From: Amycolatopsis sp. DSM 110486
Lineage (GTDB): Bacteria > Actinomycetota > Actinomycetes > Mycobacteriales > Pseudonocardiaceae
Direction: 5' to 3'
DNA length: 64,000 nt
Assembly (NCBI RefSeq): GCF_019468465.1
Contig: NZ_CP080519.1
Coordinates: forward strand, 3,239,001 to 3,303,000
Made by a program: the position numbers and the translations under genes
Part shown: in pieces, positions 54,671-63,883 of the stretch
Numbering within the stretch: position 1 is the stretch's first letter
Layout: each line of letters starts with the position of its first letter
The notes under the pieces: generated by a model
Databases searched by the model: none
What the model was told of the DNA's origin: nothing
What the model saw: only the letters and a program-made list of their open reading frames with translations

Positions 54671-57600
54671 CGCAGGCCGCCCACCAGCTGCTGCTGCTCG
54701 GCTTCCGCGCCCAGCGGCACGTAACCCGTCTGCACGAGCTTCACGCCGCGGCGGGTGACCAGCTGCGCGCGGCCCGCGGGCAGGTTGCGCGGGGTCGCCT
54801 CGCCGAGGAACTTGCCTTCTTCCTTGGGGTAGGAGAAGACCACGCCGGGGCTGCCGAGCTCCCACGCCCGGCGGATCACCGGGTCGCTCAGCGCCCGCAT
54901 CGCACCGGAGGTGCTGCGCGCGACGATGAGGTGGAACCCGATGTAAGAGCCTTGGGAAAGCAGCGACAGCAACGGCTCCAGCGGCGAGCCCATTCCGCCG
55001 GTGAGCAGCTGGTAGTCGTCGACCACGAAGAACAGCCTCGGCCCCGTCCACCAGTCGCGGCGCTTGAGCCGGTCCGCGGTGATGGACTGGTCCGGCACGC
55101 GCGGGGTGAGCGACACGCTCGCCTGCGCGGCGAGCTCCTGCAACGCCTCCGTGGTGGTGGCGTAGCCGACGCGGTAGGCCTCGGGGACCTCCGTGTCGAG
55201 CGTGCGGCTCGGGTCGGCGAGCACGATCTTCGCCTCGCTCGGCTGGTAGCGCGCGAGCACCGAGCGGATGACCAGCCGCAGCAGGTTGGTCTTGCCGGTC
55301 TCGTTGTCGCCGAAGGTGAGCAGGTGCGGCGTGGCCTCGAAGTTGTGCCACACGGGCAGCAGCCGCTGCTCGTCCTGGCCCAGAGCGATCCGCAGGTCGC
55401 CGTCCGGCCGGGGGAGCTCGCTGATCGGCAACGTGTTCGGCAGCATCCGCACCGCCGGCGCCTTGCGGCCCGGCCAGAACGTGTGCACCTCTTCGGCCAC
55501 GGCCTTGGTCGCCGCCGCCAGGTCGTCGGTCGCCGAGCTGCCGTCCATGCGCGGCAGGGCCGCCAGGAAGTGCAGCCCGTCCGGCGTCATGCCGCGGCCG
55601 GGCTGGTTCGGCACCGTCTTGGCCTTGCGCGAGCCGATCTCCGACTCCATCGGGTCACCCAGGCGCAGCTCGAACCGGGTCTGCAGCAGGTCGCGCAGGT
55701 ACGGACGGATCTCCGACCAGCGCGTGGACGCGATCACCACGTGGATGCCGAACGACAGACCGCGCGAGGCCAGCTCGCCGATCTTCTGCTCCAGCTCCGA
55801 GTAGTCGTTCTTGAGGCTGTACCAGCCGTCGATGACCAGGAAGACGTCGCCGAACGGGTCGTCGATCTGGCCGCGCCGGCGCAGCTGCCGGTAGACCTCC
55901 ATCGACTCGACCCCACGCTCGGAGAACACGTTCTCGCGGTACTCCATGATCTGCGAGATCTCTTCGATGGTCCGCACCACGCGGTCACGCTCGAGGCGCG
56001 TGGCGACCGAGCCGACGTGCGGCAGGCCGTTGATCGACATGATGCCGCCACCACCGAAGTCCAGCCCATAGAACTGGACTTCCTGCGGCGTGTGCGTCAT
56101 CGCCAGTGCCAGCACGAGGGTGCGGACGATGGTCGACTTGCCCGTCTTCGGGCCACCCACCACGGCCACGTGGCCCGCGGCACTGGACAGGTCGGCCATC
56201 AGCAGCTCGCGCACCTGCTCGAACGGCCGGTCGATCATGCCCATCGGCACCCGCAGGCGACCGTGGTGCGCCGGGTCCTGCACGCTCATGCCGCGCACCG
56301 GGTCGGGCAGCACGCTGGGCAGCAGCGAGTCGAGGCTCGGCGACTCCGCCAGCGGCGGCAGCCACACCTGCCGCGCCGCCGGACCCGCGCCCGTGAGCCG
56401 GTCGACGAACACGTCGGCCAGCGTCGGGCCGACCGGCGCCGCGTCGAGAGCGTCCACATCGGACATCTTCTTCTCGGCGGGGTCCGGCTCGTCGTCGCGG
56501 ATGATGAACCGGCTCGGGCGCGACTGGGTGAAGAACGGAACCACCTCGCGGCTCACGCGCGCGGCGTCCGAGTGGCCCTCGCCGCCGCCGGCGGGCACGG
56601 GACCGGACACGTACGCGGCCTTGAACCGCACCAGGTTCGTCGTGTCGATCTTGAGGAAACCGTTGCCCGGCTCCGAAGGCAGCTCATACGCGCTGCCGAC
56701 CCCGATCACACTGCGCGACTCCATCGAGGAGAACGTGCGCAGCGCGATCCGGTAGGACAGGTGGCCCTCCACGCGGTGGATGCGGCCCTCGTCCAGCCGC
56801 TGCGACGCGAGCAGCAGGTGCACACCGAGGCTCCGGCCCAGCCGCCCGACCGAGACGAACAGCTCCATGAACTCCGGCTTCGCGCTCAACAGCTCGGAGA
56901 ACTCGTCCACCACCAGGAACAACGTCGGCATCGGCGCCAGCTGCTCACCGGCCGCGCGCGCCTTCTCGTACTCGTACAACGACGGATAACCGCTGGCACG
57001 CAACTGTTCCTGTCGACGCACCATCTCACCGTTGAGCGAGTCCTGCATACGGTCGACCAGCGGCAGCTCGTCGGCCAGGTTGGTGATCATCGCGGAGGTG
57101 TGCGGCAGCCGGTCCATCCCCAGGAACGTCGCGCCACCCTTGAAGTCCACCAGCACGAAGTTCAAGATCTCCGACGAGTGCGTCGCCGCCAGCCCCAGCA
57201 CCAGCGTGCGCAGCAGCTCCGACTTGCCCGAACCCGTCGCGCCGATCAGCATGCCGTGCGGGCCCATGCCGCCCTGCGCCGATTCCTTCAGGTCCAGCTC
57301 GACGATCTCGCCCTCTTCGGTCACGCCGATCGGGACCGACATCCGCGCCCGCTGCACCGCGCGCGGCCGCCACTGGGCCGGGATGTCGAACGTGTGCACG
57401 TCCTTGATGTTCAGCAACGCCGTCAACCCGAAGTCGCTTTCCAGCGGCTGCTCCGCGATCTCCAACGTGCCACTCGTGCGCTTCGGCGCCAGCAACCGCG
57501 CCAGGCCCTCGGCCTGCGTCACCGACAGCTCGTCGCGCAACGCCGAACCCGCGCCCGTGCCGGCGGGAAACTCGACGAGGTCGTCCTTCGTCGTCAGCCG

Positions 57601-58668
57601 CAGCACCTTCGGGCCACCGGGCAGCGCGCCCGTGACGTCGAGCAGCACCACGTTGCGCAGACCCGCGCCCACCAGCCGCGACGACTCCGGGATCGGCGCC
57701 AGGTGCGCCACGATCACCACGAGCGGCTCGGTCGTGGTCGGACCCACTGCCTTGTCGTGGTCGTCGCGGTCGGCGACGTCCGGGCCCAGGATGTCCATCA
57801 GCTCGTCGTGATCCGTCGCCAGCAACCGCAACGGACCTGCCGGATCGCGGAACGTCGGGTGGTTGTTGTGCGGCATCCATTTCACCCAGTCCCACTGCGA
57901 CTGGGCGGCCTCGGTCGTCAACACCGCCACGCGCAGCTCATCCGGCGAGTGGAACGTGATCAGCTGCGCGAGCATCGCCCGCACCAGACCGACGGCGGCC
58001 TCGGGGTCGCCGTCGAACTCCACGCTCGTGAAGCTGCGCAGCCCCACCGCCGTCGGAATGCCCGACAACGTCCGGTACGTCTCGGTGAAGCGCCGCAAGG
58101 AGATCGCCGACAGCGGATCCAGGTCCTCGATCGGCTTCGTCACCGGCGGCATCAGCTCCAGCGCCGACTGCTGCGACCCCAGCCCGATGCGCACGCGGCC
58201 GAAGTCGTCGTGGCTCACCCGCCGTTCCCACAGCCGCGGCCCCATAGCCAGCGACCACAGCGAATCCGGCGACGGGTTGTTCCACGCCACCGCCCGCCGC
58301 TGGTGCTCCGCCGTCGACCGGGCGCGCTCGCGGACCTGCGCGATGTAACGCAGGTAGTCGCGCCGCTCGGCCTTCATCTTCCGCTTGCGCTCACCCGCCG
58401 CCCGCGACAGCTGGCCCAGGCTCATGGCCATCATCGACACGCCCATGCCGCCACCGAGCACGTACGTCATCGGCGAGCTGCCGCCGACGCCCGAGAACGC
58501 CAGGATCATCACCATCGACCCGATGCCCATCGGCAGCATCATCAACAGCGAGTTGAAGTCCCGGGCCGCCGGCTCGGCGAGCACCGGCGGCTCCTGCAGG
58601 TCTTCCTGCCCCTCGGGCAGCTCCGGACCCGCGACCCGCGGGCCACGCTTGACCGTCTCAGTACTCAC
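54667..58668 (-). CDS. eccC: EccC, FtsK/SpoIIIE-type ESX motor ATPase (fused EccCa-Cb)
   Basis: The 1333-residue protein is the coupling ATPase of the type VII system. Two membrane helices lie near residues 35-80 (SLLMMLPMGIGSMVMILAF). Three FtsK/SpoIIIE domains follow, with Walker A lysines K482 (GATGSGKSE), K844 (GGPKTGKST) and K1126 (GDNETGKTN). ATPase 1 keeps LVVDEFSELL as Walker B, while the second (LVIDGWYSL) and third (FVVDDYQLL) are altered, as is common. The GTG start has a strong AGGAGGTG upstream. It recognises WXG/YxxxD-type signals on substrates such as the Esx proteins encoded just upstream. Confidence 0.95.
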   Translation of the reverse strand: MSTETVKRGPRVAGPELPEGQEDLQEPPVLAEPAARDFNSLLMMLPMGIGSMVMILAFSGVGGSSPMTYVLGGGMGVSMMAMSLGQLSRAAGERKRKMKAERRDYLRYIAQVRERARSTAEHQRRAVAWNNPSPDSLWSLAMGPRLWERRVSHDDFGRVRIGLGSQQSALELMPPVTKPIEDLDPLSAISLRRFTETYRTLSGIPTAVGLRSFTSVEFDGDPEAAVGLVRAMLAQLITFHSPDELRVAVLTTEAAQSQWDWVKWMPHNNHPTFRDPAGPLRLLATDHDELMDILGPDVADRDDHDKAVGPTTTEPLVVIVAHLAPIPESSRLVGAGLRNVVLLDVTGALPGGPKVLRLTTKDDLVEFPAGTGAGSALRDELSVTQAEGLARLLAPKRTSGTLEIAEQPLESDFGLTALLNIKDVHTFDIPAQWRPRAVQRARMSVPIGVTEEGEIVELDLKESAQGGMGPHGMLIGATGSGKSELLRTLVLGLAATHSSEILNFVLVDFKGGATFLGMDRLPHTSAMITNLADELPLVDRMQDSLNGEMVRRQEQLRASGYPSLYEYEKARAAGEQLAPMPTLFLVVDEFSELLSAKPEFMELFVSVGRLGRSLGVHLLLASQRLDEGRIHRVEGHLSYRIALRTFSSMESRSVIGVGSAYELPSEPGNGFLKIDTTNLVRFKAAYVSGPVPAGGGEGHSDAARVSREVVPFFTQSRPSRFIIRDDEPDPAEKKMSDVDALDAAPVGPTLADVFVDRLTGAGPAARQVWLPPLAESPSLDSLLPSVLPDPVRGMSVQDPAHHGRLRVPMGMIDRPFEQVRELLMADLSSAAGHVAVVGGPKTGKSTIVRTLVLALAMTHTPQEVQFYGLDFGGGGIMSINGLPHVGSVATRLERDRVVRTIEEISQIMEYRENVFSERGVESMEVYRQLRRRGQIDDPFGDVFLVIDGWYSLKNDYSELEQKIGELASRGLSFGIHVVIASTRWSEIRPYLRDLLQTRFELRLGDPMESEIGSRKAKTVPNQPGRGMTPDGLHFLAALPRMDGSSATDDLAAATKAVAEEVHTFWPGRKAPAVRMLPNTLPISELPRPDGDLRIALGQDEQRLLPVWHNFEATPHLLTFGDNETGKTNLLRLVIRSVLARYQPSEAKIVLADPSRTLDTEVPEAYRVGYATTTEALQELAAQASVSLTPRVPDQSITADRLKRRDWWTGPRLFFVVDDYQLLTGGMGSPLEPLLSLLSQGSYIGFHLIVARSTSGAMRALSDPVIRRAWELGSPGVVFSYPKEEGKFLGEATPRNLPAGRAQLVTRRGVKLVQTGYVPLGAEAEQQQLVGGLR

Positions 58669-58696
58669 CGGTGCACCTCCTTCCGAACGTTCCCCG

Positions 58697-61600
58697 TCAC
58701 TCGAGCACGCCCGAAGGCCGGCTCGCCGGGCGACCCCACGCGGACTCGTCCTGGCTCAGCAGGTCCGCCATCGTGCGTTCGGCCTCTTCTTCCTCTTCGC
58801 CCTCTTCGACTTCCGCAGTGTCCTCTTCGGACTCGAGCTCGTAGGGGTCGGGTCCGCCGTTCGTGGGCAACTCGTCGGCGAAGAACTCGCCCTGGCCGGT
58901 CCGCACCCGCTGGTACGTCGCGAGGTGCGGCGAGTCCTCCGTGCCACCCGCCGGGCGCCACGGCTTGTCCGAGCGCTCCACCAAGTCGGTGACGAAGTCC
59001 TCCTCCCGCTCCTCGCGCTGCGCGAACACCGAGGAAGGCAGCAGGCCCGGCAGGAAGTCGGCCGTGCCGGCGTCCCACGCCGAGGTGTCCACGACCTCCG
59101 CGGCCTGGACCACAGCGATGCGCACCTCGTCGGGCTCGCCACCGCCGACGCCGCCCGCGGTCGCGCCTTCGCGGTCGTCGTGCTTGTCGTTGTGCTGCTC
59201 GGAGTTCTGCGTGTTCGGGGCCGATTGCGTGGCGGGGGTCGCCGGGGTCGCGGCCGAGCCGGCCACACCCCAGCCCGCCTGCACGGGCGGCACCACGACG
59301 GGGACGGCCGGGACCGCGCTCGTCGCCCAGCCAGCCGAGCCGGCTGCCGGCTGGTCGCCGGTGCCCCAGCCCGTGACGGGGGCCGGGTCGTCGGGGGTCG
59401 CCGTCTCGACCGGGGTGGCTTCGACGGGCGCCGGGTGGACCGGCGTCGGGTGGACCGGAGTGGCGTCGACCGGCACCGGGGTGACCGGAGTGATGTCCAC
59501 CGGCACCGGCGCGGCAGGCACCGGGTCGGGCTGCGTCGACCACGACGTCGCGGGCGCCGCCGGGGTGTCGCTGAGCACGGCCGGGTCGCCGGCGCCCGCC
59601 GGGACCTGGCCGTTCGTCCACGGCTGCGTGGTGGCGTCGAGCAGGCTCGCGGAGTCGGGCCGGTCGGTCGCGGTGCCCGTCGGCGCCGGGCCGCCCATGC
59701 CGTTCTGCGGCGGGGCGGCCATGCCCGGCGTGCCGGTGTTGTCGGTGTCGTGCACGGCGAGCGTGTCGAGGCCGTCCACAGAGGACAGTGCCGGCGGCGC
59801 CCAGTCGGCCGACTTCGACGGCGGGGTGTCCCCGAACGAGTTCGGGTCACCGACACCGGCCGACGAGTTCGCCAGCCACGCGTTGTCCACGCCACCGAGC
59901 AGACCGGCCGAGTCGGGCCGGTCGGCGGCCGGCGCGTTCGCACCCGCCCCGCCTCCCGCGCCACCCGGCGGCATCATCGGCATGCCCGAGCCCGCGCCAC
60001 CGGCGCCGACCTGGCCGGGACCGTTCGTCCCGTTCGGGTCGGCCAGCGACTGAGGCAGGTCCGGCGGCGGCACGAGGTTGCTCGAGTCGAGCCCCTTCAC
60101 GCCGTCGATCCCGCCGCCGTCACCGGCACCACCGAGGTCACCGACACCGCCGACGCCCGCGTCCGCTCCGGGCGGCGGAGCCCACGACGCCGACTTGAGC
60201 GGCGGCGTCTCCCCGAACGAGGTCGGGTCGCCGATGCCCTGCGGGACGTCGGTGAGCCACGGCTTGTCGATGCCCCCGAGCAGACCCGCGGAGTCGGGCC
60301 GCTCGCTGCCCTGGTTGCCCAGGCCGCCCGCGCCACCACCCGCGCCGCCCGGCGGCATCATCGGCGTGCCCGAGCCCGCACCGCCGGCACCGACCTGGCC
60401 GGGACCGTTCGTCCCGTTCGGGTCCGCCAGCGACTGAGGCAGGTCCGGCGGCGGCACGAGGTTGCTGGAGTCCAGCCCCTTGATCCCACCGGGACCGTCC
60501 GAGCCCGCGCCACCGAGGCCGCCGACGCCGTCGAGGTTCGCACCACCCGCGCCGCCGGTCCCACCGGCGTCACCGGGCGGCGGCGCCCACGAAGCGTGGC
60601 TCAGCGGCGGGGTCTCGCCGAGCGAGGTCGGGTCGCCGATGCCCTTCGGGATGTCCGAGAGCCACGGCTTGTCCACGCCACCGAGCAGGCCCGCGGAGTC
60701 GGGCCGCTCGCTGCCCTGGTTGCCCAGACCACCGGCACCACCCGCGCCGGTCGGCGGCGGCATCATCGACGGCGGCGGAATGGCGCCCTGGTTGCCGTTG
60801 TTGCTGCCGTCCTGCAAGCCCGGCGGCAGGTCCGACGGGTTCAGCGCGTTGCTCGACAGGTTGTTGCCCAGGCCGGCGCTGCCCGGCGGCGGCGTGAGGG
60901 CCGGCGGTTTGATGTCGCCGAGACCACCACCGCCACCTGTGCTGCCGGGGCCACCGCCGCCCTTGACGTCACCGGGCGGCGGCGTGAGCGCGGGCGGCTT
61001 GATGTCGGCGAGGTTGGTCCCGCCGTTGTTTGCGCCGTTGTTGCTGCCCGTCGAGCCGGGCGGCGGCGTCAGGTTGGGCGAGGTGAACGGGGGCAGGTTG
61101 CCCAGACCACCGTTCTGGCCACCGTTCTGCCCGCCGTCGTCGCCACCGATCGAGCCCGGGGGCGGCGGCAGGTTCGGCGACGTGAGCGGAGGCGGCGTGG
61201 TGTCGAAGTTGCTCAGCCCGGCACCACCGGGCCCGCCACCGGGACCACCGCCACCGGACGTGTCGAGGTTGGGCGGCGCCACGTTGAGGTTCTGGAACGG
61301 CGGCGGGTCGCCGGCACCGGTGTCACCGCCACCGAGGTCACCGGGAGGCGGCGGGATGGCCGCGGCGTTGAGGGGCGGCGGGTTGCCGGCGCCACCGGTC
61401 CCGTCACCGCCACCGGTGTCACCCGGGGGCGGCGGGATGTTCGGCGGCGGGACATTGCCCGCGCCACCACCGCCGTCGCCACCACCGGCACCCCCGCCGG
61501 GAGGCGGGATGTCGGCGGGCGGCGGGATGTTCGGGGGCGGCGGCAGGTTGTCGCCGCCGCCGGGCGGCGGGACGTTCGGCGGCGGGGGCGGCGGGGCCTG

Positions 61601-62284
61601 GCCGGGCGGCGGCGGGGTGTAGCTGGAGGTCGCGACGGTGTTGTACTTCCCGGCGAGCTGGTTGCCGACCTGACGCATGTCGTTGGTCATCATCTCGACC
61701 GCGTCGGGGAACTGCGAGATGAAGGCCCGCCCGTCGCCGAGCACCTTGCCGCGCGCGATGATCTGCTCGGCGTAGTAACTGTCGATGTAGCGAAGGGTGT
61801 TCTGCGCCCACTGCAGGTAGGCGGCGGAGTTCACGAGCTGGGTCGGGATGTCGCGCGCACCGCCACCGCCGTCGGTGATCATGTGCACGAGGGCGTCGAA
61901 CTTACCGCTCAGGTTGGCGGCCAGGACCTTGAAGTTGTCGGCGGCGGTGCCCTTCCACGGCCCGTCGTCGCCCGCGAGAGCGGCGGTCTGGTCCTTGATG
62001 GCTTGGGAGATGGCGGCGAGGTTCAGCTGCGTCGTCTGGAACACGCCGGCGGCGGCCTGCAGCGACTGCCAGTTGACGTTGCCGTAGGCCCGGTCCAGAT
62101 TGTCCTGACCGCCGGTCATCGAACCGCCGCCGAGGATGGCGGCCTCGATCTGCTTCCAGGTCAGCCCGTCGAAGTCCTTGCCGGGGTCCCCGGTGGTGTT
62201 CGATTTCCCGTTGCTGCTGGAATCGGGCCAGATGCCGTCGTCGTCCTGCTGGAACCCGTTGCTGTTATTCGGGTTGTCTGCCAT
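58697..62284 (-). CDS. PPE-like WXG protein with Pro/Gly-rich repeats
   Basis: The 1195-residue protein starts with a helical WXG100-type domain (residues about 40-230, with WKG near residue 110 in DDGPWKGTAADNF). About 850 residues of PPPPG-rich low complexity follow, containing repeated blocks around RPDSAGLLGGV(D)KPWL and GLDSSNLVPPPDLPQSLADP, one of them a 128-residue unit. The conserved acidic C-terminus (VFAQREEREEDFVTDLVERSDKPWRPAGG) may be a partner-binding tail. It has no signal peptide. By position it is a T7SS substrate or an extracytoplasmic component, comparable to PPE proteins. GAGGGAAG precedes the ATG. Confidence 0.7.
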   Translation of the reverse strand: MADNPNNSNGFQQDDDGIWPDSSSNGKSNTTGDPGKDFDGLTWKQIEAAILGGGSMTGGQDNLDRAYGNVNWQSLQAAAGVFQTTQLNLAAISQAIKDQTAALAGDDGPWKGTAADNFKVLAANLSGKFDALVHMITDGGGGARDIPTQLVNSAAYLQWAQNTLRYIDSYYAEQIIARGKVLGDGRAFISQFPDAVEMMTNDMRQVGNQLAGKYNTVATSSYTPPPPGQAPPPPPPNVPPPGGGDNLPPPPNIPPPADIPPPGGGAGGGDGGGGAGNVPPPNIPPPPGDTGGGDGTGGAGNPPPLNAAAIPPPPGDLGGGDTGAGDPPPFQNLNVAPPNLDTSGGGGPGGGPGGAGLSNFDTTPPPLTSPNLPPPPGSIGGDDGGQNGGQNGGLGNLPPFTSPNLTPPPGSTGSNNGANNGGTNLADIKPPALTPPPGDVKGGGGPGSTGGGGGLGDIKPPALTPPPGSAGLGNNLSSNALNPSDLPPGLQDGSNNGNQGAIPPPSMMPPPTGAGGAGGLGNQGSERPDSAGLLGGVDKPWLSDIPKGIGDPTSLGETPPLSHASWAPPPGDAGGTGGAGGANLDGVGGLGGAGSDGPGGIKGLDSSNLVPPPDLPQSLADPNGTNGPGQVGAGGAGSGTPMMPPGGAGGGAGGLGNQGSERPDSAGLLGGIDKPWLTDVPQGIGDPTSFGETPPLKSASWAPPPGADAGVGGVGDLGGAGDGGGIDGVKGLDSSNLVPPPDLPQSLADPNGTNGPGQVGAGGAGSGMPMMPPGGAGGGAGANAPAADRPDSAGLLGGVDNAWLANSSAGVGDPNSFGDTPPSKSADWAPPALSSVDGLDTLAVHDTDNTGTPGMAAPPQNGMGGPAPTGTATDRPDSASLLDATTQPWTNGQVPAGAGDPAVLSDTPAAPATSWSTQPDPVPAAPVPVDITPVTPVPVDATPVHPTPVHPAPVEATPVETATPDDPAPVTGWGTGDQPAAGSAGWATSAVPAVPVVVPPVQAGWGVAGSAATPATPATQSAPNTQNSEQHNDKHDDREGATAGGVGGGEPDEVRIAVVQAAEVVDTSAWDAGTADFLPGLLPSSVFAQREEREEDFVTDLVERSDKPWRPAGGTEDSPHLATYQRVRTGQGEFFADELPTNGGPDPYELESEEDTAEVEEGEEEEEAERTMADLLSQDESAWGRPASRPSGVLE
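59940..60480 (-). repeat. Tandem ~384-base repeat in the PPE-like gene
   Basis: Segments near 60008 and 60392 are nearly identical over more than 100 bases and offset by exactly 384 bases (128 codons). Shorter, more diverged copies flank them. The number of units is likely to vary between strains. Confidence 0.75.
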
Positions 62285-62332
62285 CTTCCCTCGTTCGCCT
62301 CGAACCTGGGACCGCCGCCCCCGTGGGACCGG

Positions 62333-62905
62333 TCAGCTGTGCTTGTTGCCCGCGTTGTTGATTTCGTTGCTGACGTTGCCGAAGTACTGGTTGTACTTGT
62401 CCATCGTCATGTTGTTGGCCTCGTCCGCGTCGTCGTAGGCCTTCGACGCCGTGTTCACGGCTTCGGAAAGGTCGTGCAGCGACGTGATGAGGTCCTGGAT
62501 CGTGGCGCGCGTGGTGTCGCGCACCCCGCCCGGCCCGACGATCGGCTGGGTGATCTTGCCGTTGGCGGTGGCGAAGATACCGGGCTTGACGGTGATGCCG
62601 TCGAGCTGGCCGGGCAGGTCCTTGAGCGGGCCGTCGGCGAGGGTCTGCATGTTCGTGGCGAACGTGCGCATCGCCTCGGTGTTGACCGTGGTCACGCCCT
62701 TGCCGGGGCGGTCGGCGCCACCGGGGACCGCGGGCGGCGTGGTGACGTTGCCCTGCGGGATCCACTGGTTGTCGACCGGCGGCGGGGTCTGGTCACCAGG
62801 GCTCTTGAACGGGCCGCTCGTCGACGCCGGGGTGTTGTTCCCGTCGCCGTTGATGGAGTCCATCACTGTCTTCGCCGATTCGAAGACGACTGGGTCGAAT
62901 GCCAT
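62333..62905 (-). CDS. T7SS-locus helical protein
   Basis: The 190-residue protein (MAFDPVVFESAKTVMDSI) has a short Pro-rich insert and then a helical core. NTEAMRTFATNMQTLADGPLKDL is followed by a long C-terminal helix ending in NNMTMDKYNQYFGNVSNEIN. It resembles WXG100-like partners but lacks a clear WXG. It sits between the Esx pair and the PPE-like gene, so it is probably part of the secreted or chaperoned set. The function is unknown. Confidence 0.65.
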   Translation of the reverse strand: MAFDPVVFESAKTVMDSINGDGNNTPASTSGPFKSPGDQTPPPVDNQWIPQGNVTTPPAVPGGADRPGKGVTTVNTEAMRTFATNMQTLADGPLKDLPGQLDGITVKPGIFATANGKITQPIVGPGGVRDTTRATIQDLITSLHDLSEAVNTASKAYDDADEANNMTMDKYNQYFGNVSNEINNAGNKHS

Positions 62906-63000
62906 GAGTGCTCACTGTCCTTTCAGGTCTGCGGACCCGGTGGGGACACCGAGGGCGCGGCGGGTGACCCACCGCGCCCCGGGGACCCGCGACGCCGGCA

Positions 63001-63300
63001 TCAGCGCTGCGCGAACCGCTGCGCGTTGCCGCTCTCGGTGGTCGAGGTGCCCTCGTTGATGTGCGACAGGGTCTGCGAAGCGGCGTCGAGGGCCTGCGGC
63101 AGGACCTGGGCCTGCTGGTGGCACCACTCGTAGGTCGACTGGAACTCGTCGGCCGCCGAACCGGTCCAGTGCTCGCGCTGCGCCTGGATCTTGCTGTGCA
63201 TCTCTTCCAGCAGCGAGGTGATCTGCTGCGCCTGCTGCTTGGCCGTGTTGACGGTGTCGCCCATCACGGCGAAGTTGATCTGGAAGTTGCCCAGAGCCAT
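63001..63300 (-). CDS. WXG100-family protein (EsxA-like)
   Basis: The 99-residue protein is a typical WXG100 hairpin: helix, turn with WTG in REHWTGSAADEF (near residue 45), helix, and a short tail. Proteins of this family are secreted as dimers by the ESX system and are recognised by EccC. The ATG is preceded by GAGAGGA. It pairs naturally with the next gene upstream. Confidence 0.92.
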   Translation of the reverse strand: MALGNFQINFAVMGDTVNTAKQQAQQITSLLEEMHSKIQAQREHWTGSAADEFQSTYEWCHQQAQVLPQALDAASQTLSHINEGTSTTESGNAQRFAQR

Positions 63301-63343
63301 GGATCTGTCCTCTCAGGAGAAAGCTGGGTTGGTTTCGAGCAGA

Positions 63344-63682
63344 TCAGAAGCCGTTGAGGCCGCCGCCGCCGATGGCAGCGGCCTGCGCGCGAGCCGTCGA
63401 GGTGTTGTCCTCGTCGCCGCGGTCGTAGTCCGCCGCGCCCTGCGTGACGTGCTCGGAAAGCGTGGTCAGGCGCTGCACGATCTTCTTCACCGTGTTGTCG
63501 AACTCGCCCATGGCCTGGTGGAAGATCGTGGCGGAGTCCGACCGCCAGGTGCCGAGCAGTTCCTGCATGGTCGAGTCCACCTGGCCCCCGGTGCTCGTGA
63601 TCCCGTCACCGGTGCTGGTGATCGTGCTCGCACCCTGACGCATGATCCCGGTATCGACCTTGGCGCCGTCCTGCGAAGCCAT
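63344..63682 (-). CDS. WXG100-like protein (EsxB-like), first gene of the T7SS operon
   Basis: The 112-residue protein begins MASQDGAKVDTGIMRQGAS. It has the helix-turn-helix of WXG100 proteins, with TWRSDSATIF at the turn, so the glycine is replaced by Ser. The second helix runs through a disordered Gly/Ala tail. The ATG at 63682 follows GAGGAGAAGAGC, a good ribosome site; longer in-frame starts are not supported. Together with the EsxA-like protein it should form the secreted heterodimer. All genes down to 19087 follow on the same strand with short gaps or overlaps, so this is the operon head. Confidence 0.85.
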   Translation of the reverse strand: MASQDGAKVDTGIMRQGASTITSTGDGITSTGGQVDSTMQELLGTWRSDSATIFHQAMGEFDNTVKKIVQRLTTLSEHVTQGAADYDRGDEDNTSTARAQAAAIGGGGLNGF

Positions 63683-63883
63683 GCTCTTCTCCTCTGGTTG
63701 GATTTTTCTTCGATTGTCGACATGTAGTCGAAGCTGCTCTCCGCCAACACGACGTCGTCGTGAGGACGGTTCATCGCAAATGCCGTGACGCCGCTTCACA
63801 CTTCCGAGGTTCGAGAAGGCTTACCGGAGCCGGCGAGGTAACGGTAAGTGAGTGCGCGACACCCTGCGGTCTGTTGTTCCCTT
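63683..63883. promoter_or_regulatory. Divergent control region of the T7SS operon
   Basis: The 200-base gap carries CTTACCG-N15-CGGTAAG (63820-63848) with TTACC-N11-GGTAA nested in it, and CTTCGA-N14-TCGAAG (63708-63733) nearer the esxB start. Both are candidate operators for the 45-kb operon. No promoter stands out clearly. Confidence 0.45.

Noticed and set aside
54310..58992. 1560-residue plus-strand frame opposite eccC
   Set aside because: It is Arg/His/Gln-rich nonsense antisense to a strongly supported FtsK-type ATPase; such frames are common in GC-rich DNA.
58385..63133. 1582-residue plus-strand frame opposite the PPE-like and eccC genes
   Set aside because: It is low-complexity Arg/Gly/Val sequence antisense to a better supported gene with a WXG domain and a proper start.
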